From JANPPS01 sp965246835 (GTDB lineage: Bacteria > Pseudomonadota > Alphaproteobacteria > Acetobacterales > Acetobacteraceae): DNA of 64,000 nucleotides. The stretch covers positions 248,001-312,000 of the forward strand of contig CBDFFQ010000002.1 in assembly GCA_965246835.1 (NCBI GenBank). Reading direction: 5' to 3'. Position numbers and translations under genes: made by a program. Of the stretch, positions 9,495 to 17,963 are shown in pieces. The notes beneath the pieces were generated by a model, which was not told where the DNA came from, did no database searches, and was given only the letters and a program-made list of their open reading frames with translations. Numbering within the stretch: position 1 is the first letter of the stretch; each line of letters opens with the position of its first letter.

Positions 9495-9576
9495 TCGTCA
9501 CTGCGAGCGAAGCCATCCAGGGGCGACGCGCGCGCCGTTCGTCCCTGGATTGCTTCGCCACGCGGCTCGCCATGAC
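9495..9576. repeat. Intergenic palindromic repeat (family 2, ATCCAGGGG core)
   Basis: This is an imperfect inverted repeat. The left arm reads GTCACTGCGAGCGAAG then ATCCAGGG; the right arm reads CCCTGGATTGCTTCG then GCCATGACG. A second copy lies at 47996-48080. Such elements are common between genes in alphaproteobacterial genomes. Here it fills the gap between the end of a lipoprotein gene and the end of the convergent GMC oxidoreductase gene, where it could act as a two-way transcription stop. Confidence 0.8.
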
Positions 9577-9580
9577 GGTC

Positions 9581-11212
9581 TCACGCGACCCGTCCCCGAA
9601 TGAAATCCGCCGCCCGCTCCGCGATCATCAAGGTCGTGGCGTAGGTGTTGGCGGACGGCATGCTCGGCATGATCGAGGCATCGACCACCCGCAGGCCCTG
9701 CATCCCGTGCACCAGCAACCGGTCGCTCACGACCGACATCGGGTCATCCGCCGGGCCCATGCGGGCGGTTCCGATCAGGTGGTAGCAGGTGGAGCCGTTG
9801 CCGCGCGCGAAGTCCAGCAGCTCGTCATCGGTCTGCACGTCCGGGCCCGGCAGCGTCTCGTGGTCCACGAACGGCGCCAGCTCCGGTGTGGTCAGCATGC
9901 GGCGCACCAGACGCAGGCCGCCGATGGTGATGCGGCGGTCCTCGCTGTGATCGAGGTAGTTGGGCTGGATCACCGGGTCCGTGAAGACGTCGGTGCTGAC
10001 GGCCCGCACGTGGCCGCGGCTCTCGGGGCGGTGGGGCCAGGCGCCGGCGGTCATGCCGGGGTAATCGTCCAGCACATACGTCTTGCCCTCCGCATAGCTG
10101 CCGGGAGTGAACACGCATTGCAGGTCCGGCGGGTCCCGCCCATCGCGTGCGTTCCAGAACACGTGCACCTGGGAGGGCGTGACGGCCAGGATGCTGGGCT
10201 TGCGGAGCGCCCAGCGCGCGATTTCGAGGCCGAGCCGGGGGCCGCGCGACAGCTCGTTGAGCGTGGCGGTGCCGGGGCGGGCGCGCATGACCATGCGGGT
10301 GGCGTAGTGATCGCGAAAATTCTCGCCAACGCCCGGCAGGACGTGGACCGGGGTGACGCCCAACCGTTGTAACAGCTCCGCCGGCCCCACGCCCGAGACT
10401 TGCAGCAGCCGCGCCGTGTTGGCCGTGCCGGCACACAGGACCACCTCGCGTGTCGCGCGGATCTCTCGCGGTGCCGCGCCCCTTGCCGCCAGCGTCCGCA
10501 CGCCGATTGCGCGCTTGCCCTCGAACAGGATGGCGCTCGCCCTCGCATTGGTGCGCACCGTGAGGTTGGGGCGGGACTGCGCCGGGCGCAGATAGCCGCG
10601 CGCCGCACTCACCCGGCGCCCGTTCAGGATCGCGCGCTGGTAATAGCCGACGCCGGCCTGGTCCCCGCTATTGTAGTCGGGATTCCGCGGGATTCCGAGC
10701 CCCTCCACACCGCGGATGAACGCCTCCGACATGGGATGAATCCAGTCCTGGCTCGTGACGGGGATGCCGCCCTCCCGCCCGCGCCTCACATCCTCCGGTC
10801 CGGCGCCGATTCGCCGTTCGCTGCGCATGTAATAGGGCAGCATGTCCTCATAGCCCCAGCCGCGATTGCCGCGCTGCGCCCAGCTATCGAGGTCCGCCGG
10901 TTGCCCGCGGTTATACACCATGCCGTTGATGGAGCTGGAGCCGCCGAGCGTGCGGCCCTGCGTGGTGGAGATCGGGCGGCCGCCGGTGTTGGCGGTAGGC
11001 TCGGTCTTGAACTGCCAGGTGACGCCCGGATCGAACAGCGTCTTGATGAACCCGGCCGGCACGTGGATCCACGGGTTGCGGTCGGGCGGCCCGGCTTCCA
11101 GCACGCAGACCGTGGTGCCCGCATCCTCGCTCAGCCGCGCCGCCAGCACCGAGCCCGCAGCACCCGCGCCCACGATCACGTAATCGAATGTCTCCAACCC
11201 CCGCCTCCCCAT
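9581..11212 (-). CDS. GMC family FAD-dependent oxidoreductase (choline dehydrogenase-like)
   Basis: This is a flavoenzyme of 543 residues that oxidises an alcohol to an aldehyde or ketone. The N-terminal Rossmann dinucleotide motif GAGAAG is at residues 15-20. The first GMC signature (GGSSSINGM) follows near residue 90. The second GMC signature lies near residue 270. The C-terminal catalytic pair is His478 (in CYHLIGTARMG) and Asn522 (in PSANTY), the usual His/Asn pair of the family. The start at 11212 was chosen because the FAD motif follows at the usual distance; an upstream extension is low-complexity. Without a signal peptide it should be cytoplasmic. The substrate cannot be read from sequence; choline or other alcohols are possible. 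There is no betaine aldehyde dehydrogenase nearby. Confidence 0.9.
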   Translation of the reverse strand: MGRRGLETFDYVIVGAGAAGSVLAARLSEDAGTTVCVLEAGPPDRNPWIHVPAGFIKTLFDPGVTWQFKTEPTANTGGRPISTTQGRTLGGSSSINGMVYNRGQPADLDSWAQRGNRGWGYEDMLPYYMRSERRIGAGPEDVRRGREGGIPVTSQDWIHPMSEAFIRGVEGLGIPRNPDYNSGDQAGVGYYQRAILNGRRVSAARGYLRPAQSRPNLTVRTNARASAILFEGKRAIGVRTLAARGAAPREIRATREVVLCAGTANTARLLQVSGVGPAELLQRLGVTPVHVLPGVGENFRDHYATRMVMRARPGTATLNELSRGPRLGLEIARWALRKPSILAVTPSQVHVFWNARDGRDPPDLQCVFTPGSYAEGKTYVLDDYPGMTAGAWPHRPESRGHVRAVSTDVFTDPVIQPNYLDHSEDRRITIGGLRLVRRMLTTPELAPFVDHETLPGPDVQTDDELLDFARGNGSTCYHLIGTARMGPADDPMSVVSDRLLVHGMQGLRVVDASIMPSMPSANTYATTLMIAERAADFIRGRVA

Positions 11213-11279
11213 CCGCGCGCCCTGTCCGGCGCCGCGCTGCCATGATCTACTCAGGCGATGCGGCGCAGACGGGCTTTTG

Positions 11280-13919
11280 ATGGAGGCTGACATCGTGGAC
11301 CCCCGGGGTCCAGACACCCTTGCGTTGTTCGACGCCGCTTACTATCGCGCCGCCCGCCCCGACCTGGTGGGCAGCGATGACGACCTGCGGGCGCATTTCC
11401 TCGCGCATGGCTGGCGGGAGGGGACGAGCGCGCATCCCTTGTTCGACCCGGCGTTCTACACCGCGCAGCATGCGGTGGAGGGCAATCCGCTGCTGCACTA
11501 CGCCAGCACCGGATGGCGCATGGGCCTGCGCCCGCATCCCCTGTTCGATCCCGTGTTCTATGCCGCGCAGGACCCGGCACCGGACGACGAGCCGCTGGCC
11601 CGGTATTGCCGCACCGGATGGCTCCGGGGTTTCGCGCCGCACCGCCTGTTCGATCCTGCCCATTTTCGCGCCAGCCACCCGGCCCCGCTGCCGCAGCCGG
11701 ACCTGATCGACTATCTCATCCAGAGCCAGGGGCCCGATGGCGTCGGGGCGGAGGCGCATCCGTTGATCCCCGAGCGATGGTATCGAGAGACCCATCTCGG
11801 CGGCGCCCCGGCCGCGGCAGCGCTGCACTATGCCCGGGACGGGTGGCAGGCCGGGCTGCCGCCGCATCCGTATTTCGACGTGGCGCATTACCGCGCGCAA
11901 GACCGGGAAGGGTCGGGCCAGCCAATCGTCTCCGACCTCGAACATTATCTGCGGGTCGGCGAGGCCGCCGGGCTGCGGCCCAACCCGGCCTTCTCGCCCG
12001 TGTTCTACCGCGGCACCTACGGCGATCTGCTCGAAGGTGGCTCCGCCTTGCTCCACTACGTGCAGGACGGTGAGCAGAGGGGCCTGGCGACCTCGGCGGA
12101 GTTCCGGGGCAACCGCTATGAAAAGCGACACCTCGCGACCTCCCCGGGCACGCGGCCGATGAAGCACTTTCTGCAAACGGGCCGGCGGCACGGCGCGACG
12201 GTGCCGCCCCCGCTGACGCCGCCCTTGGCCGCGACGATCCGCGCCCTGCGCCCCGGCCCTGGCCCGGATCATGTGACGGTCGTGCTCCTGGCGCCCAGCG
12301 ATCCCGAGGCGAGAGGGTGCATGCTGCAAGAGGCCGAGTGCCTCGTCTGCAAAGACGTCGCGGCACTTTGCCGGCTGAGCTTGCCGGAGCGCCCCGTCAT
12401 CCTCCTTTCGTCAGGGGCATTCATGGCCGCTGCCGACCTGGCCCGGCTCGCTGCGGCGGCACAGAGCGGTGCGGCGCATCCGATGGTGCTGGATCGTGCC
12501 GGGGACGTCTGGCATGCCGGCTACGAGCCGGGCGCGGCGTTCGTGTCCCCGCGTCATCCCGGGGGCGACCCCGGGCATTGGGCCCTTACGGCGGCGCGCG
12601 ACGGGCTGGTGACGCCGGGACCGGCCTTGGCCCTGCCGAGCCCGGCCTCACTCGCGGCGCTCACGCCGGAGATGACGGTGGAGCAGGCATTCCGGACGCT
12701 GAGCGCCAGCTCCCGGTTCGTGCCGGCGGCGCAGGCCTTCAAGCTCGATGTCGCGGTTGGCGGCTGGCCGGCGGCCCCAGCCGGCTGGCGTCATCCCCGC
12801 CCGCCCCGGCGCGAGCAGGTGCTGTTCATCGACAGCATCGTGCCGCGGGAGGGGCATGACGCCGGATCGACCCATGTGATGCAGTTGATGGCGATGCACC
12901 AGGAGTCCGGCGCGGAGATCACGCTGTTGCCGGATTTCGACCTCGCCGCCGATCCCGCTGCCGTGGCCGCCGTGGCGGCGCGGGGCGTGGCGGTGGTGCA
13001 GGCGCCCTTCGCCGCCGATGGCCCGGCCTTCATCGCCGGCACGCCGGACCGGTTCGACACCGTGGTGTTGCTGCGCGTCGATAGCGGGGGGCGGCATATG
13101 GAGGCCCTGCGCGCGCGCTTCCCCGCGGCCCGCCTGGTGTTCCATCCCGGCGATCTGCATCACCTGCGCGAGTTCCGGCAGGCCGTGCAGGGCGGGGACG
13201 CGACGCTGTTCCGCCAGGCGATCCAGACCCGGCATCGCGAGCTGACCGTCGCGCGGCAATCCGACGCTACGGTCGTGGTCTCGCAACATGAGCTGGACCT
13301 GCTGCGCGATCACGATGCCGGCGCCCGCGCCATCCGGATCGACCCGGCTTACGACAACCGGGAGCCCGCGCCGTATGACCCCCATTTGCGCCAGCATGTC
13401 GCCTTCATCGGCGGCTTCCGGCATCTGCCGAACGTGGACGCGGTCGAGTTCCTGTGCCGCCACGTCTGGCCGCGCGTGATCGCAGCACAGCCGGGCCTGA
13501 AACTCATCGTGATCGGCAGCCATCCACCGGATCACTTTCAGGCCCTTGCGTCCGCCGGGGTGGAAATTCGCGGCCGGGTCATGGACCTCGATGCCGCACT
13601 GGACACGCTGCGCTTCACCGTGGCACCGCTGCGGTATGGGGCAGGGGTGAAGATGAAGCTGGTGACCAGCCTGGCCGCCGGGGTGCCGGTGCTGTGCTCG
13701 TCCGTGGCGGCGGAGGGGCTGGAACTGCAACCGGGGCAGGGGCTGGTGCTGGCGGATGGGGCGGAGGCGTTCGCGCGGGAGGTCGTGGCGCTGTACGACG
13801 ATCCGGACCGGCTCGCGGCGCTGTCCATCGCCGGCAAGGCCGCCGCCGCCCGGTTCTCACCCGAAACGGTGCGCGCCGCCTATTGCGCCGCCATCCTCAC
13901 GCCGGGCGCCCCGGCATGA
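11280..13919 (+). CDS. Glycosyltransferase with N-terminal FDPxxY/HYxxxGW repeats and C-terminal GT4-like domain
   Basis: The product is about 879 residues. Residues roughly 12-290 hold five or more degenerate repeats of about 38 residues. Each begins LFDPxFYxxQ and ends LxHYxxxGWRxGxxPHP, a repeat often seen fused to proteobacterial glycosyltransferases. A linker follows, then from about 510 a GT-B fold half with the GT4 pattern: FIGGFRHLPNVDAVEFL, then LKLIVIGS, then a conserved region with YGAGVKMKLV and AAGVPVL. ATG 11280 is preferred over TTG 11277. The stop overlaps the following methyltransferase start (ATGA). It heads a four-gene overlapped unit, so it probably adds a sugar to a cell-surface glycan or glycosylated protein. 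Confidence 0.85.
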   Translation: MEADIVDPRGPDTLALFDAAYYRAARPDLVGSDDDLRAHFLAHGWREGTSAHPLFDPAFYTAQHAVEGNPLLHYASTGWRMGLRPHPLFDPVFYAAQDPAPDDEPLARYCRTGWLRGFAPHRLFDPAHFRASHPAPLPQPDLIDYLIQSQGPDGVGAEAHPLIPERWYRETHLGGAPAAAALHYARDGWQAGLPPHPYFDVAHYRAQDREGSGQPIVSDLEHYLRVGEAAGLRPNPAFSPVFYRGTYGDLLEGGSALLHYVQDGEQRGLATSAEFRGNRYEKRHLATSPGTRPMKHFLQTGRRHGATVPPPLTPPLAATIRALRPGPGPDHVTVVLLAPSDPEARGCMLQEAECLVCKDVAALCRLSLPERPVILLSSGAFMAAADLARLAAAAQSGAAHPMVLDRAGDVWHAGYEPGAAFVSPRHPGGDPGHWALTAARDGLVTPGPALALPSPASLAALTPEMTVEQAFRTLSASSRFVPAAQAFKLDVAVGGWPAAPAGWRHPRPPRREQVLFIDSIVPREGHDAGSTHVMQLMAMHQESGAEITLLPDFDLAADPAAVAAVAARGVAVVQAPFAADGPAFIAGTPDRFDTVVLLRVDSGGRHMEALRARFPAARLVFHPGDLHHLREFRQAVQGGDATLFRQAIQTRHRELTVARQSDATVVVSQHELDLLRDHDAGARAIRIDPAYDNREPAPYDPHLRQHVAFIGGFRHLPNVDAVEFLCRHVWPRVIAAQPGLKLIVIGSHPPDHFQALASAGVEIRGRVMDLDAALDTLRFTVAPLRYGAGVKMKLVTSLAAGVPVLCSSVAAEGLELQPGQGLVLADGAEAFAREVVALYDDPDRLAALSIAGKAAAARFSPETVRAAYCAAILTPGAPA

Positions 13920-14650
13920 AGGAGTGCAGCAAGTCCATCGCCCGCCGCCTCACGCAGCCCAATTTCATGCGCCGGTATTTTCGCGGGGACGGCATCGATG
14001 TCGGCGGCAAGCCGGACCCGCTGGCGCTGTATGCCGAGCTATTCCCGCTGATGGGGGACGTCTGGACCTGGGACAAGGAAGACGGGGACGCGCAGACCCT
14101 GCCGGGCGTACCGGATGAGAGCGTCGATTTCGTGCATGCCAGCCACTGCCTCGAACACCTGGACGATCCGCAGGCGGCGCTGATGCACTGGCTGCGCGTG
14201 CTGCGCCCCGGCGGCTACGTGATCGTGACCGTCCCGGACGAGGACCTGTATGAGCAGGGCGTGTTCCCCAGCACCTTCAACCCCGATCACAAGCGCAGCT
14301 TCTCGATCTGGAAGCCCTCGAGCTGGAGCGGCGCCACGGTCAACCTGCTGGACCTGCTGCAAACCCTGGGCCCCGCGGCCCGCACCGAGCGGATCGAGCT
14401 GCTGGACGCGACCTTTCGCGACACCCTGCCGCGCTATGACCAGACCCGCACACCGGTGGGGGAGTGCGCGATCGAGTTCGTGATCCGCAAGGCCGGTGCC
14501 GAGGAGATCGCGGCCGGCGCCCGGCCCCGCGCGACCAAGCAGCCGGATCCGGTCCTGCGCCGCCACTACCGCCAGTATGGGGCGGATGCCGATACGCTGC
14601 GCCGGGCCAACACGCTCAGCACCCCCTTCGCCGACGCGTCCGAGCTATGA
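13916..14650 (+). CDS. Class I SAM-dependent methyltransferase
   Basis: A cytoplasmic methyltransferase of 244 residues. It has the Methyltransf_11 pattern: a glycine-rich SAM-binding start (GDGIDVGG, about residues 23-30), an acidic segment with WDKEDGDAQ, then VDFVHASHCLEHLDDP, and the post-motif LRPGGYVIVTVPD. The tail after residue 200 is polar and variable. Its ATG overlaps the upstream glycosyltransferase stop and its stop overlaps the downstream ATG, so translation is coupled across three genes. By context it methylates a sugar or sugar-linked group made by the neighbouring transferases; the acceptor is not known. Confidence 0.85.
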   Translation: MKECSKSIARRLTQPNFMRRYFRGDGIDVGGKPDPLALYAELFPLMGDVWTWDKEDGDAQTLPGVPDESVDFVHASHCLEHLDDPQAALMHWLRVLRPGGYVIVTVPDEDLYEQGVFPSTFNPDHKRSFSIWKPSSWSGATVNLLDLLQTLGPAARTERIELLDATFRDTLPRYDQTRTPVGECAIEFVIRKAGAEEIAAGARPRATKQPDPVLRRHYRQYGADADTLRRANTLSTPFADASEL

Positions 14651-16539
14651 GCGGCGCCGGCCTGCCGATGGTGGTGTTCACGATCGCGACCCGGTCGCAC
14701 ATCCCGTATGCCAAGAACCTGCATCGCACCCTGACCCGGCACGAGCCCGGGGCCCACTTCGTGCTGGCGCTGTGCGACGAGCGCGGCGGGTTCGACCGTG
14801 CGGCGCTGCCGTTCGACGTGCTGGACCTCGCGGACCTCCGGGACTTCCGGGTGTGGGAGATGGCCGAGCGGTATGGCGTGACGGAGCTGTGCACCGCGAT
14901 CAAGCCGCTGGTGTTCACCACGCTGATGCTGCGGTTCCCGGGCCACGTGATCTGCTATTTCGATCCGGATATCGAAGTGATGTCGCCGCTGCCGGAGCTG
15001 CATGCCGCCTTTGCGGACGGGGCGGCCATGGTGCTGACGCCGCACCGCACGGCGCCCGGCAGCCGGCCGGAGCTGTTCGGCGATGCCAACATGCTGCGGT
15101 TCGGCATCTACAACCTCGGTTTCCTCGGCCTGCGGGACAGCGCGGCCACCCGGGCGCTGATGGTGTGGTGGGCGGCGCGGCTGGAGCAGGAATGCCTGGT
15201 GGATCTCGCGCACGGCCTGTTCGTGGACCAGAAATGGGCCGACAGCTTCCCGGCGCTGCTGGACGGCGTGCACGTGCTGCGCCATCCCGGGTACAACGTC
15301 GCCTGGTGGAACCTGCTGGAGCGGCCGGTGCGCTGCCGGTTGGGCGTTTGGACCGCGGGCGGCGAGCCGTTGCGCTTCGTGCATTTCAGCGGCCACGACC
15401 TGACGCGGCCGGAGCAGTTCTCCCGCAACGCGCCCTATTTGGGGCCGGAGGCGGTGGGAGATCTGCAGATGATCCTGGACCGGTATCGGGAGGGGGTGCT
15501 CGCCGCCGGGCTGGTGGCATTTTCGGCGCTGCCGTATGCGTTCCGGTGGGATGGCGCGGCCGGGCCGAACCTGCATACGCCGGCGGCGATCGGCGCCCGG
15601 TTGCTGGACCATGCCAGCACCATGGAGGTGACGTTACCGCCCTTCGCGCGCCCGGGCCAAATACGGGAGGGCGCGCTGTTCAGTTACGCCGTGGCCAGCT
15701 GGGAAGATTTCCGGGCGCAATCGCCCCGCTATCGCACGATCGTCGCGGCGCAGCGCGCGGCCGAGCTCGACCTGTTGCCGCCCGGCGAACGGCCGTTCGA
15801 CATTCCGGGCGCGTGCAGCATGTGCGGCGCGCCGGCGTCATTCCATGTGAGCTTCGTCTATGCATCCGAGCGCACGGCCGAAGGAACGCTGCTGCCGAAC
15901 TGGCGGGAACACGCCTATTGCCGCGCCGGGCACGTCAACCGCATGCGGGCGGCCATGCATGCCCTTCGCGTCATGGTGGCGCCGCCGGAGCGCGCGGCGA
16001 TCTATGTCACGGAGCAGGTCACCCCGGTGTTCGACTGGCTGAAGCTGCGCTGGCCCGCGACGACGGGGTCCGAGTTCCTGGACGCCGGGCTGCCGGGCGG
16101 GACGATCCGGGACGGGATCCGGCACGAAGACCTGACCCGCCTGAGTTTTTTCGATGCGAGCTTCGACGTCGTGATTTCGCTGGACGTGCTCGAGCATGTG
16201 GAGCGGCTCGAGGCGGCGCTGACGGAATGCCACCGCGTGCTGCGCCCCGGCGGCACCTTGCTCCTTGCCGCGCCCTTGCAGGTCAATGCTCCGGGCATGG
16301 TGGAGCGCGTTCGTGTCTTGGCAGATGGAACCTATGACCATCTGGCGCCGGCCGAGTATCACGGCAACCCACTCGACCCCAATAAAGGTTCGCTGTGTTT
16401 TCGATACTTGGGTCTGGATGTGCTGGACGTCCTGCGCGGAATTGGGTTCGAGACGGCTGAGTGCGTGTTTTACTGGAGCCTGCCACTTGGGTATCTTGGG
16501 ACGGACCAGAACTACATCATGGCGACGAAAGCTCCGTGA
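14647..16539 (+). CDS. Glycosyltransferase-methyltransferase fusion protein
   Basis: The product is 630 residues in two parts. Residues 1 to about 330 look like a GT-A sugar transferase: an N-terminal FTIATRSHIPYAKNL segment and a metal-binding YFDPDIEV (Asp106, Asp108). The second part, from about 390, opens with CSMCG and a NWREHAYC segment, as in methyltransferases with a zinc knuckle. The last expected cysteine of the second pair is Gly in CRAGHVNRMR. A SAM-methyltransferase core follows, with DVVISLDVLEHV (about 506-517) and LRPGGTLLLAAP. The start ATG 14647 overlaps the previous stop. The fusion would let one polypeptide add and methylate a sugar. The exact substrate is unknown. Confidence 0.8.
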   Translation: MSGAGLPMVVFTIATRSHIPYAKNLHRTLTRHEPGAHFVLALCDERGGFDRAALPFDVLDLADLRDFRVWEMAERYGVTELCTAIKPLVFTTLMLRFPGHVICYFDPDIEVMSPLPELHAAFADGAAMVLTPHRTAPGSRPELFGDANMLRFGIYNLGFLGLRDSAATRALMVWWAARLEQECLVDLAHGLFVDQKWADSFPALLDGVHVLRHPGYNVAWWNLLERPVRCRLGVWTAGGEPLRFVHFSGHDLTRPEQFSRNAPYLGPEAVGDLQMILDRYREGVLAAGLVAFSALPYAFRWDGAAGPNLHTPAAIGARLLDHASTMEVTLPPFARPGQIREGALFSYAVASWEDFRAQSPRYRTIVAAQRAAELDLLPPGERPFDIPGACSMCGAPASFHVSFVYASERTAEGTLLPNWREHAYCRAGHVNRMRAAMHALRVMVAPPERAAIYVTEQVTPVFDWLKLRWPATTGSEFLDAGLPGGTIRDGIRHEDLTRLSFFDASFDVVISLDVLEHVERLEAALTECHRVLRPGGTLLLAAPLQVNAPGMVERVRVLADGTYDHLAPAEYHGNPLDPNKGSLCFRYLGLDVLDVLRGIGFETAECVFYWSLPLGYLGTDQNYIMATKAP

Positions 16540-17219
16540 GCGGTCCGTTGCGCGATCCCGAAGCCTACCGGGTTTTCCAAACCAAGCGTCCGATCCTGCA
16601 TGGCTATCTTCTCGACCCCGATATCCAGGCCGTGCTGTCACGCTTGGAGGAGCATGGCAGCGTTTCGCTGGTCGATCCGTTCCGGATGCTGGTGCTGAAG
16701 CAGTTGCTGCTCAGCACCGGGCAGATCGGGGAGGTCTGGGAGCTGGGCGTGTTCAAAGGCGGCACGGCGTTGCTGCTGCATCGCATCATGTCACGGGCCT
16801 CAGGCGAGCGCGCGGCCCTCCGTTTATTCGATACTTTTGCCGGCATGCCGCCTTCCGATCCCCTTCGCGACCTGCATCGCGAGGGCGATTTTTCCGACAC
16901 GTCGCTCTCCGAGGTAAAAAGTCTCATCGGGTGCGACGGGTTCGTGGATTTTCGGGCGGGTCTGGTTCCTGAGACTTTTTCCGGCCTTCACGACAGCCAA
17001 CTCCGGTTCGCCCATATAGACCTGGACATCTACGCGCCGATCGCCGCCGCCATCGCGTTTATTTTTCCGAGACTCCTGCCCGGCGGCATCATGCTGTTCG
17101 ACGATTATGGATTCAATACTTGCCCAGGCGCGCGTGCTGCGATCGAGGAAGCGTTTGCGGACGCGAAGGTTCCTATTGTTGCGCTACCGTCCGGTCAGGC
17201 ATTCGTTATCAAGAGGTGA
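16536..17219 (+). CDS. TylF/MycF-type O-methyltransferase
   Basis: The product is 227 residues, the normal length of the TylF family, which methylates sugar hydroxyls using SAM and a divalent metal. Visible features are EVWELGVFKGGTALLL (SAM-binding loop), LFDTFAGMPPSD (a family hallmark), and the metal/catalytic acids in HIDLDIYAP and LFDDYGF. The start is GTG 16536, overlapping the previous stop (GTGA). A longer frame from 16461 runs into the fusion gene and is less likely. It completes the glycan cluster, so a methylated sugar is the expected end product. The codon use is a little less GC-biased toward its 3' end. Confidence 0.85.
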   Translation: MSGPLRDPEAYRVFQTKRPILHGYLLDPDIQAVLSRLEEHGSVSLVDPFRMLVLKQLLLSTGQIGEVWELGVFKGGTALLLHRIMSRASGERAALRLFDTFAGMPPSDPLRDLHREGDFSDTSLSEVKSLIGCDGFVDFRAGLVPETFSGLHDSQLRFAHIDLDIYAPIAAAIAFIFPRLLPGGIMLFDDYGFNTCPGARAAIEEAFADAKVPIVALPSGQAFVIKR

Positions 17220-17230
17220 CAGCGGCGTTG

Positions 17231-17292
17231 CTTGTTAAGCATTGTTACTTGTTGTGATTTCGTTCCAACGACAAGTATTTACCGCTTGTTAA
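17231..17292 (+). promoter_or_regulatory. AT-rich leader with direct and inverted CTTGTT repeats
   Basis: The 122-bp gap before the PEP-CTERM gene is clearly more AT-rich than its surroundings. It carries CTTGTTAA at 17231-17238 and again at 17285-17292, and CTTGTTGT at 17248-17255. It also has an inverted repeat TACTTGT (17246-17252) and ACAAGTA (17271-17277). This looks like a promoter with regulator-binding sites. No sigma-54 -24/-12 pattern is visible. The protein-proximal end carries a Shine-Dalgarno GGAGA about 8 bases before ATG 17342. Confidence 0.45.
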
Positions 17293-17341
17293 CCTCTGCC
17301 TCCGCTCGTATACGGGTCGCTGTCAGCGTAGGAGACTTTCA

Positions 17342-17878
17342 ATGCGTAAGCTTTTGTTGGCGGGGCTGGTGGCGGGTGCTGCAATGATGGCGGCGCTTCC
17401 CGCTGGTGCGACCCCGCTTGGCGGCCAGACGATCTCGAACGTGGTGATCCAGGGCACGACCTACACGGTCACGTTCTTCGACGCCCCCTTCAACACGATC
17501 CCGGCGGCCGGGAATGTGAGCTTCAGCGACCAGGCCGGGTCCTATGCGGCGATCGCCGCGATCAAAGGTACGGCCGCTTATGCGTCGCTGACCGCAGCGC
17601 CGTCCACCTTCTGGCTGGGCGTTGTCGTGCCGACGTCGCAGACCTTCTCGGGCAACACGGGCCCCACGGTGTTCTCGGGCGCCGTGCAGACCGGGCCGAC
17701 CACCCAGGTGTATCAGGCGGAGATCTTCTCGCAGCAGGACTACACCGCCAGTGGCTACACGATCGCGACCTTCAGCGCGGCCGCAAGCACGACCTCCGTG
17801 CCGGAGCCGGCCAGCATCGCCATGGTGGCGTTCGGCCTGTTCGGCGTGGGCTGGGCCCGCCGCCGCTTCGTCAAGTAA
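17342..17878 (+). CDS. PEP-CTERM sorting domain protein
   Basis: A secreted or surface protein of 178 residues. A signal peptide covers about residues 1-23 (ending PAGA before TP). The body is a small Thr/Ser/Ala-rich beta-type domain of unknown function. The C-terminus (153-178) is a complete PEP-CTERM tripartite signal: VPEPAS, a hydrophobic helix and an Arg cluster (RRR). In this family the tail is cut by an exosortase (EpsH), which is not in the window. PEP-CTERM proteins are typically tied to exopolysaccharide production, which fits the glycan gene cluster immediately upstream. The gene has its own leader and terminator, so it is probably a single transcription unit. Confidence 0.9.
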   Translation: MRKLLLAGLVAGAAMMAALPAGATPLGGQTISNVVIQGTTYTVTFFDAPFNTIPAAGNVSFSDQAGSYAAIAAIKGTAAYASLTAAPSTFWLGVVVPTSQTFSGNTGPTVFSGAVQTGPTTQVYQAEIFSQQDYTASGYTIATFSAAASTTSVPEPASIAMVAFGLFGVGWARRRFVK

Positions 17879-17900
17879 TCCGGCGGACCATCGCGAACAG

Positions 17901-17934
17901 GGGCGGCGGGCCACAAGCCTGCCGCCCTTTTTTT
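17901..17934 (+). terminator. Rho-independent terminator after PEP-CTERM gene
   Basis: A 10-bp stem (GGGCGGCGGG with CCTGCCGCCC, one G-U pair) with a 7-base loop is followed by seven T residues. It starts 22 bases after the stop codon of the PEP-CTERM gene. The T-rich DNA that follows repeats a CCCGTCTTTTT(T)ACCG unit and runs into the end of the convergent thiE gene. Confidence 0.85.
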
Positions 17935-17963
17935 ATCGCCCGTCTTTTTACCGCCCGTCTTTT

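Noticed and set aside
16461..16535. Longer N-terminus for the TylF-like gene
   Set aside because: It would overlap the fusion gene by 79 bases and add non-family residues, while GTG 16536 gives a normal length and a standard overlap.
17231..17292. Sigma-54 promoter for the PEP-CTERM gene
   Set aside because: No GG-N10-GC pattern with the right flanks is seen in the leader; only the CTTGTT repeats stand out.
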